NCBI RefSeq assembly: GCF_026151205.1
Contig: NC_087084.1
Location: forward strand, 3,316,845 to 3,380,844
Direction of reading: 5' to 3'
Length of the DNA: 64,000 bases
Source: Bolinopsis microptera
Taxonomy: Eukaryota > Ctenophora > Tentaculata > Lobata > Bolinopsidae
Shown here: in pieces, positions 1-13,600 of the stretch
Layout: each line of letters opens with the position of its first letter
How positions within the stretch are numbered: the stretch's first letter is position 1
Notes under the pieces: model-generated
What the model was told of the DNA's origin: nothing
Databases searched by the model: none
What the model saw: the letters and a program-made list of their open reading frames with translations, nothing else
Made by a program: the position numbers and the translations under genes

Positions 1-3000
1 CAATATTGAAAATGAAGCGCCTGGAGGTCCATACAAACTTGAGTTATCCTCCGCTTGGCTTTGAGGTTTTGTTTCGACATGTTTTTGGGACCGCCAGAGG
101 AGTGTCCAGCCAGAGATCTGATATCTTGGGCGGTGATGAGCTGATGTTTTGCCAGATATTCTATCTTATCCCGGGATTCCAATATGTGATACTGGATCTT
201 GTTCTTGACATATTCCTGTTTCAACAGAACATTGTCTATGAAAATGAAGGGTACTTCTAGGATGTTAAAGGTGGAGAGACACTGGTTGAAGACGGATAGT
301 ATCTCCTCGGGGAGGGCGTGAGAGAAGCCATCAAGAGAGGAGGTCAGGGTTTCTCGGAGAAAGAGGAGGTGACATTTGACTATTCGTTGGAAGATAAGAA
401 TAATGTGACAGTCTAGGTCTTTTGATGTGTTCCTTATCTGTGAGACATGTGGTATAATACAAGGGATACATAATTTAGAATTAGTCCTGCAATGATACAA
501 CAACAAACAGTTTTGATAATTAAGGCCTGGAAATCAATTAAGGGGGCCGGGGGGGTCTTCATCAAAATTCTCTCAAAATTGACTTTATAGTTGTTTCTGG
601 TAGAGGGGAGTGATATCTACCAGCTGCTTTTGGTCCCATGGAAAAATATTGTTCCTAGTCGAAATTATCGCTGGTCTAAGGTCAGCGCTTATGCGTAATT
701 GTATTGCGCGAGCGATTCTAAATCGCAATTTCTGAAAATCGAGTCTAAAAATCTATCTTCTCCCACATTTTTTGAGTAATCACCCTGAAACTTTCAGGAT
801 ATGTTCTAGGGACCATTTAGAAGAGATGGATCATACAAAATTTTGAGATAGGCCTTTAAAATTTTTTTATTCAATTTTGAAAATCTTGGACCTCCAAAAA
901 TCGTAAAAAACCGACTCGATTTTCAGAATTTGCGATTGAAAATCGCTCGCGCACTACAATTACACATAAGCGCTGACCTTGGACCGGCGATAATTTCGGC
1001 TAGGAACAATATTTTTCCATGGGACCAAAAGCAGCTGGTAGATATCACTCCCCTCTACCAGAAACAACTATAAAGTCAATTTCAAGAGAATTTTGATGAA
1101 GACCCCCCGGCCCCCTTATTCTTAAAGGGTAATTACCTAGGGGGGGTCCAAGGGGAACTTTGGGGAGTTTTGGGGAACTTTTTTTGGGGAACTTCAGGAA
1201 ACCTGGGGGACTTTCCCAAAGTTCCCCAAAAAATTATCAATGAAACAAATAATTTTGGGGAATTTTGGGGAACTTTTTTTTGGGGAACTTCAGAAAGTTC
1301 CCCAAAATTCCCCAAAGTTCCCCAAAGTTCCCCAAAGTTCCCCAAAGTTCCCCAAAAAAATTATAATGCCAAACAAATTATCATGCTGCAAGTATCAACA
1401 AGTAAGTTAAGATTATACCTTATAATAACATACATGTTAACATTAATGGGTATTAATGTATATTAGAGAAATTTTGAATAATTTTGAATAATTTTGAATA
1501 ATTTTAAATAATTTTGAATAATTTTGGGGAATTTTGGGGAACTTTGGGGAGTTTTGGGGAACTTTTTTTTGGGGAACTTCAGAAATCTTGGGGGACTTTC
1601 CCAAAGTTCCCCAAAGTTCCCCTTGGACCCCCCCTACCTAATTAAAAACAATTTAATATTATTGCTGTAAATTTGAATTCCCCTTCACATGGAAACTAAG
1701 CAAAAGGTAAAACTAAGCACAAACCAAGTCAGTGACAGAGTCAAGCCATTTTAACTCGACAGAGTTGCAGTAGTTAGGAGAGGGGGGTAGGACAAATAAG
1801 TCCGGAGCTTGAGGTGACATCGGCCCTTCACCTCCTTCTTCATCTAAATCTGAACTTGAACTGAGGGAGTATTTTTGGTGAATTATAAAATTAGATAACA
1901 AGTATTGCATTGGATTTTGCGAGTTCTGTTTGATAACAAATCTGGATATTTTTACCAAAACACAGAATCACGTGTCAAAACAAACATGGTTCACCTCCCA
2001 GCTCCCTATCAGTATCGATATCTATTTTTAATCCAAATATTTCAACAAAAAAGTTACTGAATGAAGTAAACTATTTGAAATATTTCTATTATTCTAGTTT
2101 AATTAGTTTAGGCAGTTAAGTTACGGAGTGAAGTAAACCTGTCAAAATATTCAAGTTTAGGTGTGGCTGAGTCAGGTCCGTCCGGGCTGGAGGTGTCTGA
2201 ACTATCGTCTTCATGTTCCTCTATCTTATTTTTCTACAGGGAGACAAGAAGTTACATTCCAGATATAAAACTTTAAATCAAGTTTTTGTAGAAAATCAAA
2301 TGCCACAAATGTTCGCACAGATGAGGCCTTATATTTGTTAAAATTCCCATACTATATCAAACCCAAATTAAAAAGCTGCAAACAACTCTTCACCTGTTTT
2401 GAGTAGAGACGCGAATGAGGCGAAGCCGAGGAGCGGGGTCGCTTCAAAGTGTTGTTCTGTCCGTCGTCAGACAACTCGGAATCAGTAGTCATGTTGTCAT
2501 CATCGTACTGTGACTGTGTTGGAGTTTTTGTGAAGCGTGATACATTGTAATATTAAACTAGCAAAAAGATACCGGAGATTTCGAGCATTTAGGATCTGAT
2601 ACCATCAGCCACAAAATTATTACAAGGACACAAAATAGCGTAATCAAGTTTTATATCCACTCTCAATGGCAATATCTACCTTGCCAGGATAAACATGTCT
2701 GGATGGAGACATGGTGGAGACAGCCCGTCTCATTGGAGTATCCAGCTCATCTCTCTCCATGTGAGGCATACTTTTAAACCGGGTCTTTTCACGGCCCCCT
2801 CCCAGCGAGTCAACACTACTGTCTCTGCTATGTGCCTGGTAACCTGGTGATTGGGGGGAGCCGGTGGTAAGCAGTGTGAAGAAATAAAAACCGGGATTAT
2901 CCAAGATGGATGGGGATTTTTGAGGGCTGAGAATAGAACTTGCCAGGTACAGGTCCAGATGAAACTTATCAGTCGACAAAACAAATTTCCCTCATAGTAA

Positions 3001-4389
3001 TCCATACATAAAAACAGTTCACAAAAATGGATTTAAACATATCGATATTCGACAATAAATAACTTGTGGACTCTGTTAGGTCACGTGTTAGGTAATCACT
3101 TGAAGCATTGAGTCCACCCCTCCAGCTGCTGTTGATAGAGTCAGTATCGTTCCCTTCATCTGCAGTGTTCTCATCGTTCAGAAAATCAAACTGGTTCAGT
3201 GCCCCGGCCAGACTTGTGTCATCCGGTATACTGGGTATTGAACTAGACCTGGAGTGGAAAAAATGTGGAAAAAAGTGGGGAAAGGTAGAAAAATGGTCAA
3301 TACATTTTTATCAATCTGTAATTTTGATACTGGTGGGGAGGTGAACTATATTTTTTTACACATAACTGCATAACAGTCAAAAATGTGGTTCACCAGTATC
3401 CAGATTTGTTTAATGTCTATTCAATCAATTAACTAATTGGTTGATATACTCATTATCAATAATCCAGTGAGCAGAATGACAAAGTCTTAACCACACACTC
3501 ACTGGTTAACGTTAGCATGAGGAATGCTGGGTTCCATTCCGGAAACACTATCTGAAGAACTGGTGCTCTGGTACATATCTTTAGAGATCTCACAATCACT
3601 AGCTGCACTGAACACAAGCGAGTTTGTCTGCTCTATGTCACCGGATATCCTGATATGAAGATGATCAGGAAATAAGCAATGTATAATAAATTTTATACAT
3701 TGTATACATTTCGTATAATGTATATGCACCAATGCAAATTATCGAATTAATTTAACAGCGTACCTTCATCCCCGAATTACCCCTAGTACATACAAGACAT
3801 CTAAAAGTAACTACTTTATAGATGATAACTTGATCCGAATAAATGGTTTTGAAATTTGAACAACATTCTGAACATTCTCACTTGAGCAAGCTAGCAATGC
3901 GATCTCTGCACTTCCTAAAACACACAGTAGGTCGCCTCCAGTTGGTGCTGGGAACCAGGTTGTGTGTAGAGTTAGCTAGGGACTGCTGCGAGGTGGACGA
4001 GGACATGGTGCCTTCCTGGCTGGAGTCTGATTTGAAGTCTACCTTGAACTGGATAGATATAGAGGTTTAAGTTTTGATATAACTTCACAACTCCACAAGA
4101 TTACATTTGAGGCTATAGTGGAAATTACTGTCCAAAAATTCATGACATGAGATGAAGACTCTCAGTGTTAAACAAGGAACTGAAACCGAGGGGTTCCGTT
4201 CAGGCCCTTCACACTTTGTTTCTGTCTAGTTCTAATATACCGTCAGAATAGTGACTTTAAATATATAATATAGATTATAGAGTTCTTAAATTAAACTTAA
4301 CCAGTGGCTAATGTTTGGTGATTTACTTTTTTTTAATTAGTTTTAACAAAACCTGCATCTGCCATAATGTGGCACAAACAAATATGAGC

Positions 4390-4428
<39 letters not shown>

Positions 4429-4465
4429 GAGTTAGTTAGTTAGTGAGTTAGTTAGTGAGTTAGTG

Positions 4466-4496
<31 letters not shown>

Positions 4497-4621
4497 GAGT
4501 GAGTGAGTGAGTGAGTGAGTGAGTGAGTGAGTGAGTGAGTGAGTGAGTGAGTAAGTGAGTGAGTGAGTGAGTGAGTGAGTTAGTTAGTGAGTTAGTGAGT
4601 TAGTGAGTTAGTGAGTGAGTG

Positions 4622-4662
<41 letters not shown>

Positions 4663-7600
4663 CCTGAATGGACCGGCCAGGAAGTTCAGGTAGTCCATGT
4701 TCGAAGAGAGAGAATGCGCCTAGAGAGGCTCGATAGTGGTCAATATTAGCGGTGTCCACCGGCAAGCTGAATTGTGTTAGCCATGTCAGTAAATAATGAT
4801 GTGCTCCAGCAGCAACTGCAAGCTTAGATTAGTAAAAGAATAGAACTATAATTAGTGTAATCAATTAATTTCTAATTAAAACTGCACGAATGGTTGAACC
4901 TGATGGTGCTGGAGTGAGAGATAATAAGCTTTAGTATCTGCTGATCCTCGTGCGTTGTACTGAACTCATGTTTAGCTAACACCTGAAAGAAATATAAAGT
5001 GCTGCTAGTTGTTAATTCATTTCCTTCAATTAAATTTCCTAATATCTCCTTGGACTGAGATTACTTAAAATAAGAAACTAGATATATAGCGCCGAAACAT
5101 ACCAAAAAAGTCAAATAAACCACAGAATTAGCCGTAATGATTGAAAAGTACATTCACCACATACCTGGAGTACCCTGGGGTTGTGTATGGGTATGAAGTA
5201 GGGACAAAAGGATTTCGCGATTATTTTGGCCAAAATTCGCGATACCGCGATTTTTAACAGACTATACATTAAACTTTGCATAAAATTTGTCGCAAATAAT
5301 GGGAAAAATCGCGATTCTGTACATGCCGCGATTTCCTTTTGTCCCTGGTATGAAGTGGTGACGTCACACCACGTGTCATGACGTCACACCACGTGTCATG
5401 ACGTCACACCACGTGTCATGACGTCACACCACGTGTCATGACGTCACACCACGTGTCATGACGTCACACCACGTGTCATGACGTCACACTAGAGAAATAA
5501 GTACACATACCTGGAGTACCCTGGGGTTGTGTATGGGTATGAAGTGGTGGTTGAGGAAGATATGCTTGATACTCTGATACACTATCTTCAGGATAGCTTC
5601 ATGGTAGTCATGGGGTCCGTTCTGCAGGACGTTTATCAGGTAGACCAGGAAGTCCGGGCAGTGCTCAATGTAGGCGTCGTTAATGTACTTACACACGGCT
5701 CCTATCCACATCTGTGGGAATGGTTTGTAGTTAGAACACAACTTTAGTTCAACTAACTGATCACGTACAATCACCGATCAAAAACTTTAGTTATGGCATG
5801 GTGACAACAAAGAAGATGTGAAGTTTAAAAACCATAGTACGGCAGAACTATAAGTTCTACAAGTTAGAACTTAATCATTGTTAGTTGTTAATTATTGTTA
5901 ATTGTTAATTGTTAATTATTAATTATTGTTAGTTTTCACAATACCTGACAGTTCCTAGGGTAAGTATGCTCTATGTACATCTGCATTACTTTAGCCAGGT
6001 CTTTTAAAGGTTCGTAATCTCTGCAAATCATTGATATGTCTTCCGCAACCTTACAACAGAACGCGTCTGGCCTGTGAAAATAAATGTATTTAATCAATCA
6101 ATTAATTTAATTAATCAATTATTTAATGCGTCTATATTTCATTCTTGAATCGTGCAATAAATAAAAAATATTCAACCGACTCTTTAGATTTGAATTACCT
6201 GGTAAAAGTTTTTTTTAAATAGAGGTAAACGTTAAAGCTAGGGCCCACTTATACCGGCACGAACTCCGAATGCTGAAACTAAGAAATCACAGAAACTCAC
6301 GAATCATAAGAAGCAATAAGTTTAGGCAGTAAAGACAGGATGGTTAAAGGTAGAGCCGTGTCGTCTATCCCTCGGAATGCTTTCTTTCTGCTGAGTGGAA
6401 TGAGTTTAGCCAGCAGCTCCAGAGTTGGCTCACTAAGATCTGAAGAGGAGGAAGTAATAAATTGAAGAGTTTCATTAATTAATTAATAAACTAATCATTC
6501 ATTAATTGTGCAATCGGAATGGGGATCAATAGCGGATTCGACAGGGGCTGGTTCAATTCGTTAGAGGATCAGAACTGCTCATTACTTTTAAAGAGTAATA
6601 ACATTAAAAACATCCCAAAATACCGGATAACAGATCAGGACTAACCAAGAGTAGGAACACCCTTCAGAAAGAGATGTATAACTCCAGGGAAGTTATTCCA
6701 GCTCATTTCCTCCAGAACCTTCTCCAACAAGTTCTCCGTGTAGGTATCAGACACACAAAGACAGTCCAACATGCATTTCATGAGCCGTGTGGCGAACGAG
6801 AACTCGTGTTCTAGATCACTCTCACTGAGGCAGAGTGAGCACCAGAATACACGGGATATTACGAAGAGGTCGTCGTCCGTTAGTAGCTCTTTTAGGGAGA
6901 ACTCCTGTTGGAATTAGGGAAGGTTCGTAAAAGAAAGTCGTGTGTAAAATTGATTAACATTAGGTCAAACGGATTCATGGGTAATATAATATAATGTCGA
7001 AAAAATCATCGAAAAGACAAAAAACATCCGATAAGGTAAATTGTATTTGGTCTGTTCGGATCTTATGTCGTGTCAACTTAATTGAAGCACTTTATAAGCA
7101 GCAAAACCCAAGTATTTAATCCCACTTGCGCTAACCTGAGGAAGGCACTCTATTGCTAGCTGGGGGAGGCACTAACCTGAGGGAGGCACTCTATTGCTAG
7201 CTGGGGGGGGGGGGGGCACTAACCCGAGGGAGGCACTATATTGCTAGCTGGGGGGGGGGGGGGGGGGGGCACTAACCTGAGGGAGGCACTCTATTGCTAG
7301 CTGGGGGGCACTAACCTGAGGGAGGCACTCTATTGCTAGCTGGGGGGGGGGGGGGGGGGGGGCCGGGGGGCACTAACCTGAGGGAGGCACTCTATTGCTA
7401 GCTGGGGGGGCACTAACCTGAGGGAGGCACTCTATTGCTAGCTGGGGGAGGCACTAACCTGAGGGAGGCACTCTATTGCTAGCTGAGAGAATGAGTCTCT
7501 GAAGCTGGTCAGACTGTACGCCTTAACTCGGAGATTGTTGTGCTCACTGGACGAGCGTCCTCTGTAAATTGTTATTTACATTAATGTTATTTACATTAAT

Positions 7601-10600
7601 GTTATCTACATTAGTGTTATTTACATTAATGTTATTTACATTAATGTTATTTACATTAATGTTATTTACATTAATGTTATTGACATTAATGTTATTTACA
7701 TTAATGTTATTTACATTAATGTTATTTACATTAATGTTATTTACATTAATGTTATTTACATTAATGTTATATTATTTACATTAATGTTATTTACATTAAT
7801 GTTATTTACATTAATGTTATTTACATTAATGTTATTTACATTACTGTTATTTACATTAATGTTATTTACATTAATGTTACTTGAGTGGTTGTTGTTTAGT
7901 GGGTTAAGATTTTAAAGTTAATTAACAATAACAAGATATATCTATAGTGACATACCAGTCAATTAACAAGAAAAGAACAAAAGTTTGATAATTATTTAAC
8001 ATCCTCAAAAAATGGAAATAATTTGGTTGATAAAAAATGCCTAAACTCTAACCTGACTTCATCGGAAGCGGTGCTACCACCCAGAAGGTGCTGCTTGGAG
8101 GTGACCTTGGTTCCTGGTGGCAAAACGTCCCAGCTGGAGTGTCGCCGGGTGTCTATTGGGCGTCTCTTTATCGTATCCGTTTTACTGGAAGAATCGGGTT
8201 AGAATGTTGAATATGAAGGGAGGGGGCATTCGGTAAACACCTTTTTTCTATAAGACATTTTCATTTAATTATCTACTGCCATCTCTATAAGCTATTGCTA
8301 CCATAATGCAAAAAAATCACTTGTCCACTTAAAATCACTTGTCCACTTAAACGTCGCTTAATTTGGCGAGAAAGATGTTTTGCTGAGGGATAAGAATTCA
8401 AAGTCAATCGAACTAGTCAATCACACTAGTCAATCACACTAGTAGTGATAATCAGAGGCCATATTCCAGTGATACTGCGCAGACCTGGTACTGGTACTAA
8501 GTTTTGAGGGCACTGTGCTGCATCGGGGTATTATTCTATTTCCCGCTAAACTGAAATTATTAACGATTCATAAACTTTGAATACTGGTGGAAGGGTGTTC
8601 TGAAAACGTATTGATACAATAACACATTAAATACAACACGGACATCAAAAATCACAGTACGAAATGACGATTTAAAAAAGGATGCGGGATTTACTTTGTA
8701 ATGAAAGTAGAGTTACATAATATGATTAACCTATTTCCACATATTTTCACATATTTTCTTGATAAAACGAGGATACAAAATATCACATTTATATTTCTTG
8801 AACAAACGAAGCAAAGTTCGTTACAATGGACAAGGTAGCACAAGGTTTGCAGTTCAACATCACTGGGGGACCGTACTTAAAAATATCGAACATAATCTCC
8901 TCGATATCCATATCTCGTATCTCAAACATTCCCGGATGTATCCTATCACGTGGCAAGGTAGAGTCCCGGAGCAGACGGTCCAGATATAGGAACTCAGGGG
9001 TGGACCAGTGTAGGTGTGTAGTGGGTGGGAGCACTGGGGGAGGTGGTGGCACTGCGCTGTTACAGCTGTGGCATCGCTCCTGTTGTGGTCTTCTTCACGT
9101 TATTTTACTTTTCTCACGTTACAAATTACACGTTTTGATGTAACTCATGGGTTACAACTCATGATGTGGTAAATATCAAATACAGCTATTTATTATATAG
9201 TTATATATATTCTGTCGGTCTCATCACACTTTGCTATTGAAATTAAAAATCCAAAAATCAGTGTTGGAAAGCACAACCGGGGTTAACATATATACGCTAT
9301 CCAAAGTCCATAACATCCAATTGTTAGGTTTTGGTAAAACATTCTTGCTTCAAATTAAAGTCAATTGAATCAGCTAGAACACTACTGATCGTTCTAGTTT
9401 TTCATCCACATAATTAAATTAACAAACGTTTAAACATTTCCTACCACAAACTTTACAGTGTATAGGATGATAATAGTATGATAATGAAGAAACAAAGTTT
9501 GACGTTTTTCTCCAATAATAAATATTTTACCGGGGTAAGCACAGGGCTTACAGTGTTCATGCTCTATCTTATAGCGATAATGACCACAGCCCCCTACGAA
9601 GAAGAATATAATAAGAAGACTCACCTTTTGAACTGAGGTAGTAACTCGGAATGTATCCGCTCAGAGAGTAACAGGATGTTACATTCCAGCGTCAACAGAC
9701 ACTCCACTACGTAACCCTGGAAATGTGAAAATATGGTAGGGTGATTTCTAGATGGGTCAATACGTTTTCATGATTAGAGAATGCCAGTCTTGATAAAAAT
9801 GATTTGCCTCCAATCTCGTAATCTCGCGACGGGTCAGGTCTTCGAGATGTTTTAGGTTCTCTGGAATTGATTATCTCACACGAATGTCGCATAGGAGGGG
9901 GCTATACGTACGTGGTATTTCATTTCGGTATGTGGTATTTCATTTCGTTCAATCGTTAACGATAGTCAGAGGCAAAACAGGTTTCGATTACATCGACGTC
10001 TTTGTGGCAGTGAAACCGGTTTAGATACCGTATTAGACATGAAATTGAATACTCAATCATTACATTGCAAATATTTGCATTATGGAGTGATCGATCTACT
10101 AATTAGCTTTGTAAACGGATCATAAACCCGACATACCGCTATACACTCAAGCAAAAATTTGGTTCCATTTATTTCTGTTTCCGACAGTAAAGCAGTTCAG
10201 TAAGTCTCTGTAAGTTTCTGTTAGTTCTGTAAGTTTCCCCACAATGGCGGAGGAGTACGATGTTGTGATCCTAGGGGACAGGTCCCAAACAGTGTATTCT
10301 AAGCGGACTTCTCTCCGTTATCAGCAACAAAAAGGTCCTGCTTCTCGACAGGAACGGTTATCCCGGCGGTGGCAGTCCGACCCTCAACCTCCAGCAGTTG
10401 TGCGAGTATTTCGGCAGTTTGGAGTGCGATATCTCGTACAAATACGGGGAGGTTTGTAACTGGAACGTGAACCTGGTTCCAAAGTTGATGCTGAGGGACG
10501 GTCTGTTGGTTAAACTGCTTGATCTGGACGCAGTAGGAATGGAGTATAAGGATATTGAAGGATATTACGTGTACAAGACAGGTGACATAGGTGGTGAGAT

Positions 10601-13600
10601 CCACAGAGTTCCGTTCACTGAAGTAGAGATAACAGAGAGTCTCTTAGTGGAAAACTCGAAGAAACATGCCCTCCAAAATTTCCTCTATTTCGTGCTTAGT
10701 CTAGAGGAAATATACCCCCGAAAATTGGATCACCAATATTACAATGTGTCAACTCTATGAAAAGTTCCACCTGGATGATGTTGACATTCAAAATTTGCTT
10801 GGTCACTGCATCGCTCTTCACAGAGATGATGATTACCTCAACCAACCTGCCGTAGATACAATCAACAGGATAAGAGTTACTCCAAATCTCTCACCCTCAA
10901 TTCAGGGTCTCCGTTTGTGTACCCTCTGTCAAAACTAGCAAGTGTACAAGATAAATTCTCCAGAATACACCGTCACCACGGCGGTAAAGTGATCCTGGAT
11001 AAGCGATTCAAGGGGGTGGCATTGGGGGACGATGGCAAAGTTAATGGTGTGAACTGTCGGGGGATAACGGTCAAGTGCAAACAGGTTGTTGCAGACCCAT
11101 CATACTTTCCTGAGAAATGGGAGAAAAGCAAAAAAGTGGGCAAAGTTGTCCGAGCAATTTGTTTACTCCGGGAATGTATCCCAAACACTAACAACAGTAA
11201 ATCTTGTCATATTATCATTCCTCATAACCAAGTTGGCCGGAGGAATAACATCTATGTTGTTTGTCTCTCGTACGATCACAACTTTTGTGACAGCAACTGG
11301 TTTACAGCTGTGGTGACTACTAAAGTGGAGACAGACAACCCTGAAGAGGAACTGCAGCCTGGTGTTACACTTCTCGGACCAGTTTATGAGAAGTTTGTCT
11401 CCGTGTCCGATCTTTATGAACCTATTGATGACGGGAGGGATGACAATATTTTCGTGTGCAGTAGCGATGATATGACCTCTCATTTCAGAAATACGTCTGA
11501 AGACATTATTAGGACCTATGAAGATATAAGTAAGGAGCCGTTCGATCTATCTTGCCAGAAAAAGATTCAAGAGGAGTTTCAGAAGATGACTGATAATGAT
11601 ACCATTGAATTTCCTTGTGATGCAGAAGATTCATACGGATTCGATGAAATGAAAGCAGAAGAAATGATCCAGGATTAACGATTTGAGTAAAAACTGAGGA
11701 CAAAGTCTAATTGTTTCTATTTATAATTAATTTCGATGTACAATTTGATTCGTTAGATCGGTTGATGTTCAGACGAACCAAAGAATTTTACTGTATAGAC
11801 TATAAAGACTATTGAGACTACTACTCAACTACTGTATATAGTAAATTTAAGATGTCTATATCACTTACAATATTATAGTGCTGTTGTTTTTCTTCTTCGC
11901 ACAAGAAACATTGCCTAGTATATCAAAATTCAAAACCTCATAATACAGGGTGACCCAAAAATTGGCGACCAAGTGATCAATCAAACCAATAATGGTTTGA
12001 GGAGGTCATTTGTAAATGGGCTGATTGGGAACCCAATTGGCATGTGGTTAAAAATTGAGCTCAGTTTGAGTCAAAACGTTCCTCTTATATTTACAAAGCA
12101 TACGTCATATTGATATTCTAATTGCTAACTTAAATCATGTATTGAAGAGTTACCGTTTGGGAGTCGTCCATGTCACAAACATGATCCATGAGGCGTCGGA
12201 GAACCTCTAGCAAGAACTCACTGCTTAGTTCTGTTTGTAAACACCTGAATATCTGAGTGGGATGGGGTATTACAAAATGTAGAATAAGGGTGACAAAGAT
12301 TGTACATACAGTATAAATTCAAAGGGACATCAAAAAGTGAAAATTCAACTTATCAATTATTTCGTCATTTGAATTTAGTCATCATATTCAAACATAAAGC
12401 AATATTTCTATTATTATTGAAAGATGTTTGATTTTTTTGTATGTATGTATGCCGCCACGTACAAATTTTGCATGATGATTCTTTATAAAAACAACAAAAA
12501 TTCAAATAAAAACATTTGGCGAACCTCGAAACTTCTTCCAGCGTAGTGTCTCTGTCCACAATGAACCGCCCAACTAAGGGTTTCCTTACAAAACTCCTTT
12601 TTCAGCTCTATGTCCACGAGAGCGTCAAACACAGACAAAACCTGAATAACATCGACAAATAAGATACGCCTTAAAATAAATTTAAGCGACAGAAATCAAA
12701 ATACAGGACAGAACAGGAAAACAGTCTGTATAGTGTATAAATCATCAGTTTCAACACTACTATATAACAAATAATTTGAGGCTCTAATGATTCAGTTTTA
12801 CGAAAATTTCAAGCTTTACGTTGTGTGTTTCCCTTCGAGTCCAAAAGCATTATAAATCATCATTATATTACACATGTATAAAGTATCAATAATGTATAAA
12901 GTACATATTAATAATGTATAAAGTATCAATAATTGTATAAAGTATTAATAATTGTATAAAGTATTAATAATGTATAAATATCAATAATTTACCGAGTTTA
13001 GAAATGAGTGCATGAGATGAACACTGTCGATGTTAAGATTCTGCGGAGTGATCTGCTCGTAGTTCCACAACGGTCTCTGGTCTCTGTAGAAGAAGAAGCA
13101 GTTGTCATGAGAGAGAAAAGGTACATTGTTAAGATTCTGAACGATACTATTAATGATATGATATCACACAATGGTTGCTACCTTCAGAACGAAAGTGAAA
13201 GCTAGAACGGAAGTTTGTATCGTAAGTTACTATGGTCGATCTTGTCAAATGTCAATAGATCAAGAAAATAAACGGAAGTTGGAACCCATCATTTGCTATT
13301 TGTACATCAAACTATTCAGTAGATCCGGGTTATAATGCTATTTAATCAATATTAAACCAACCATCGCATTCCACTTACCGTGAGTTCATGAATTTGAGTA
13401 CAGTTCTAACACGTTCAGCCAGTACCTCCGGCTCTACTCCGTGTTTTCGGGCTATGAACTCGGTCGGAGTGGATCCTCTCGATCCGTGGATATTTACCTG
13501 AGCGAAATCTAAGTTAACCCAGGTCTGTTCAGCTGGAAGTTTACACCTTTGTTTAATATAAGTATAACTAACATTAAAAACTAATAAATATGTAAAGATG

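Noticed and set aside
1133-1466. Gly/Asn/Phe/Pro-rich ORFs on both strands
   Set aside because: They translate the GGGGAACTTT tandem repeats of the element at 1140-1634; both strands are open for the same reason.
5356-5489. CRISPR-like array of 20-bp repeats
   Set aside because: No unique spacers; the units are head to tail, and this is an animal intron.
7136-7459. CRISPR-like repeat-spacer pattern
   Set aside because: The spacers are G-runs of varying length and the repeat is a coding exon end with a donor.
7569-7784. Leu/Met/Phe/Thr repeat peptide
   Set aside because: Translation of a 15-bp minisatellite in an intron.
8759-9143. Plus-strand ORFs over 8.8-9.1 kb
   Set aside because: Shadow of the Furry exon on the minus strand, which has in-phase splice sites and a sensible reading.
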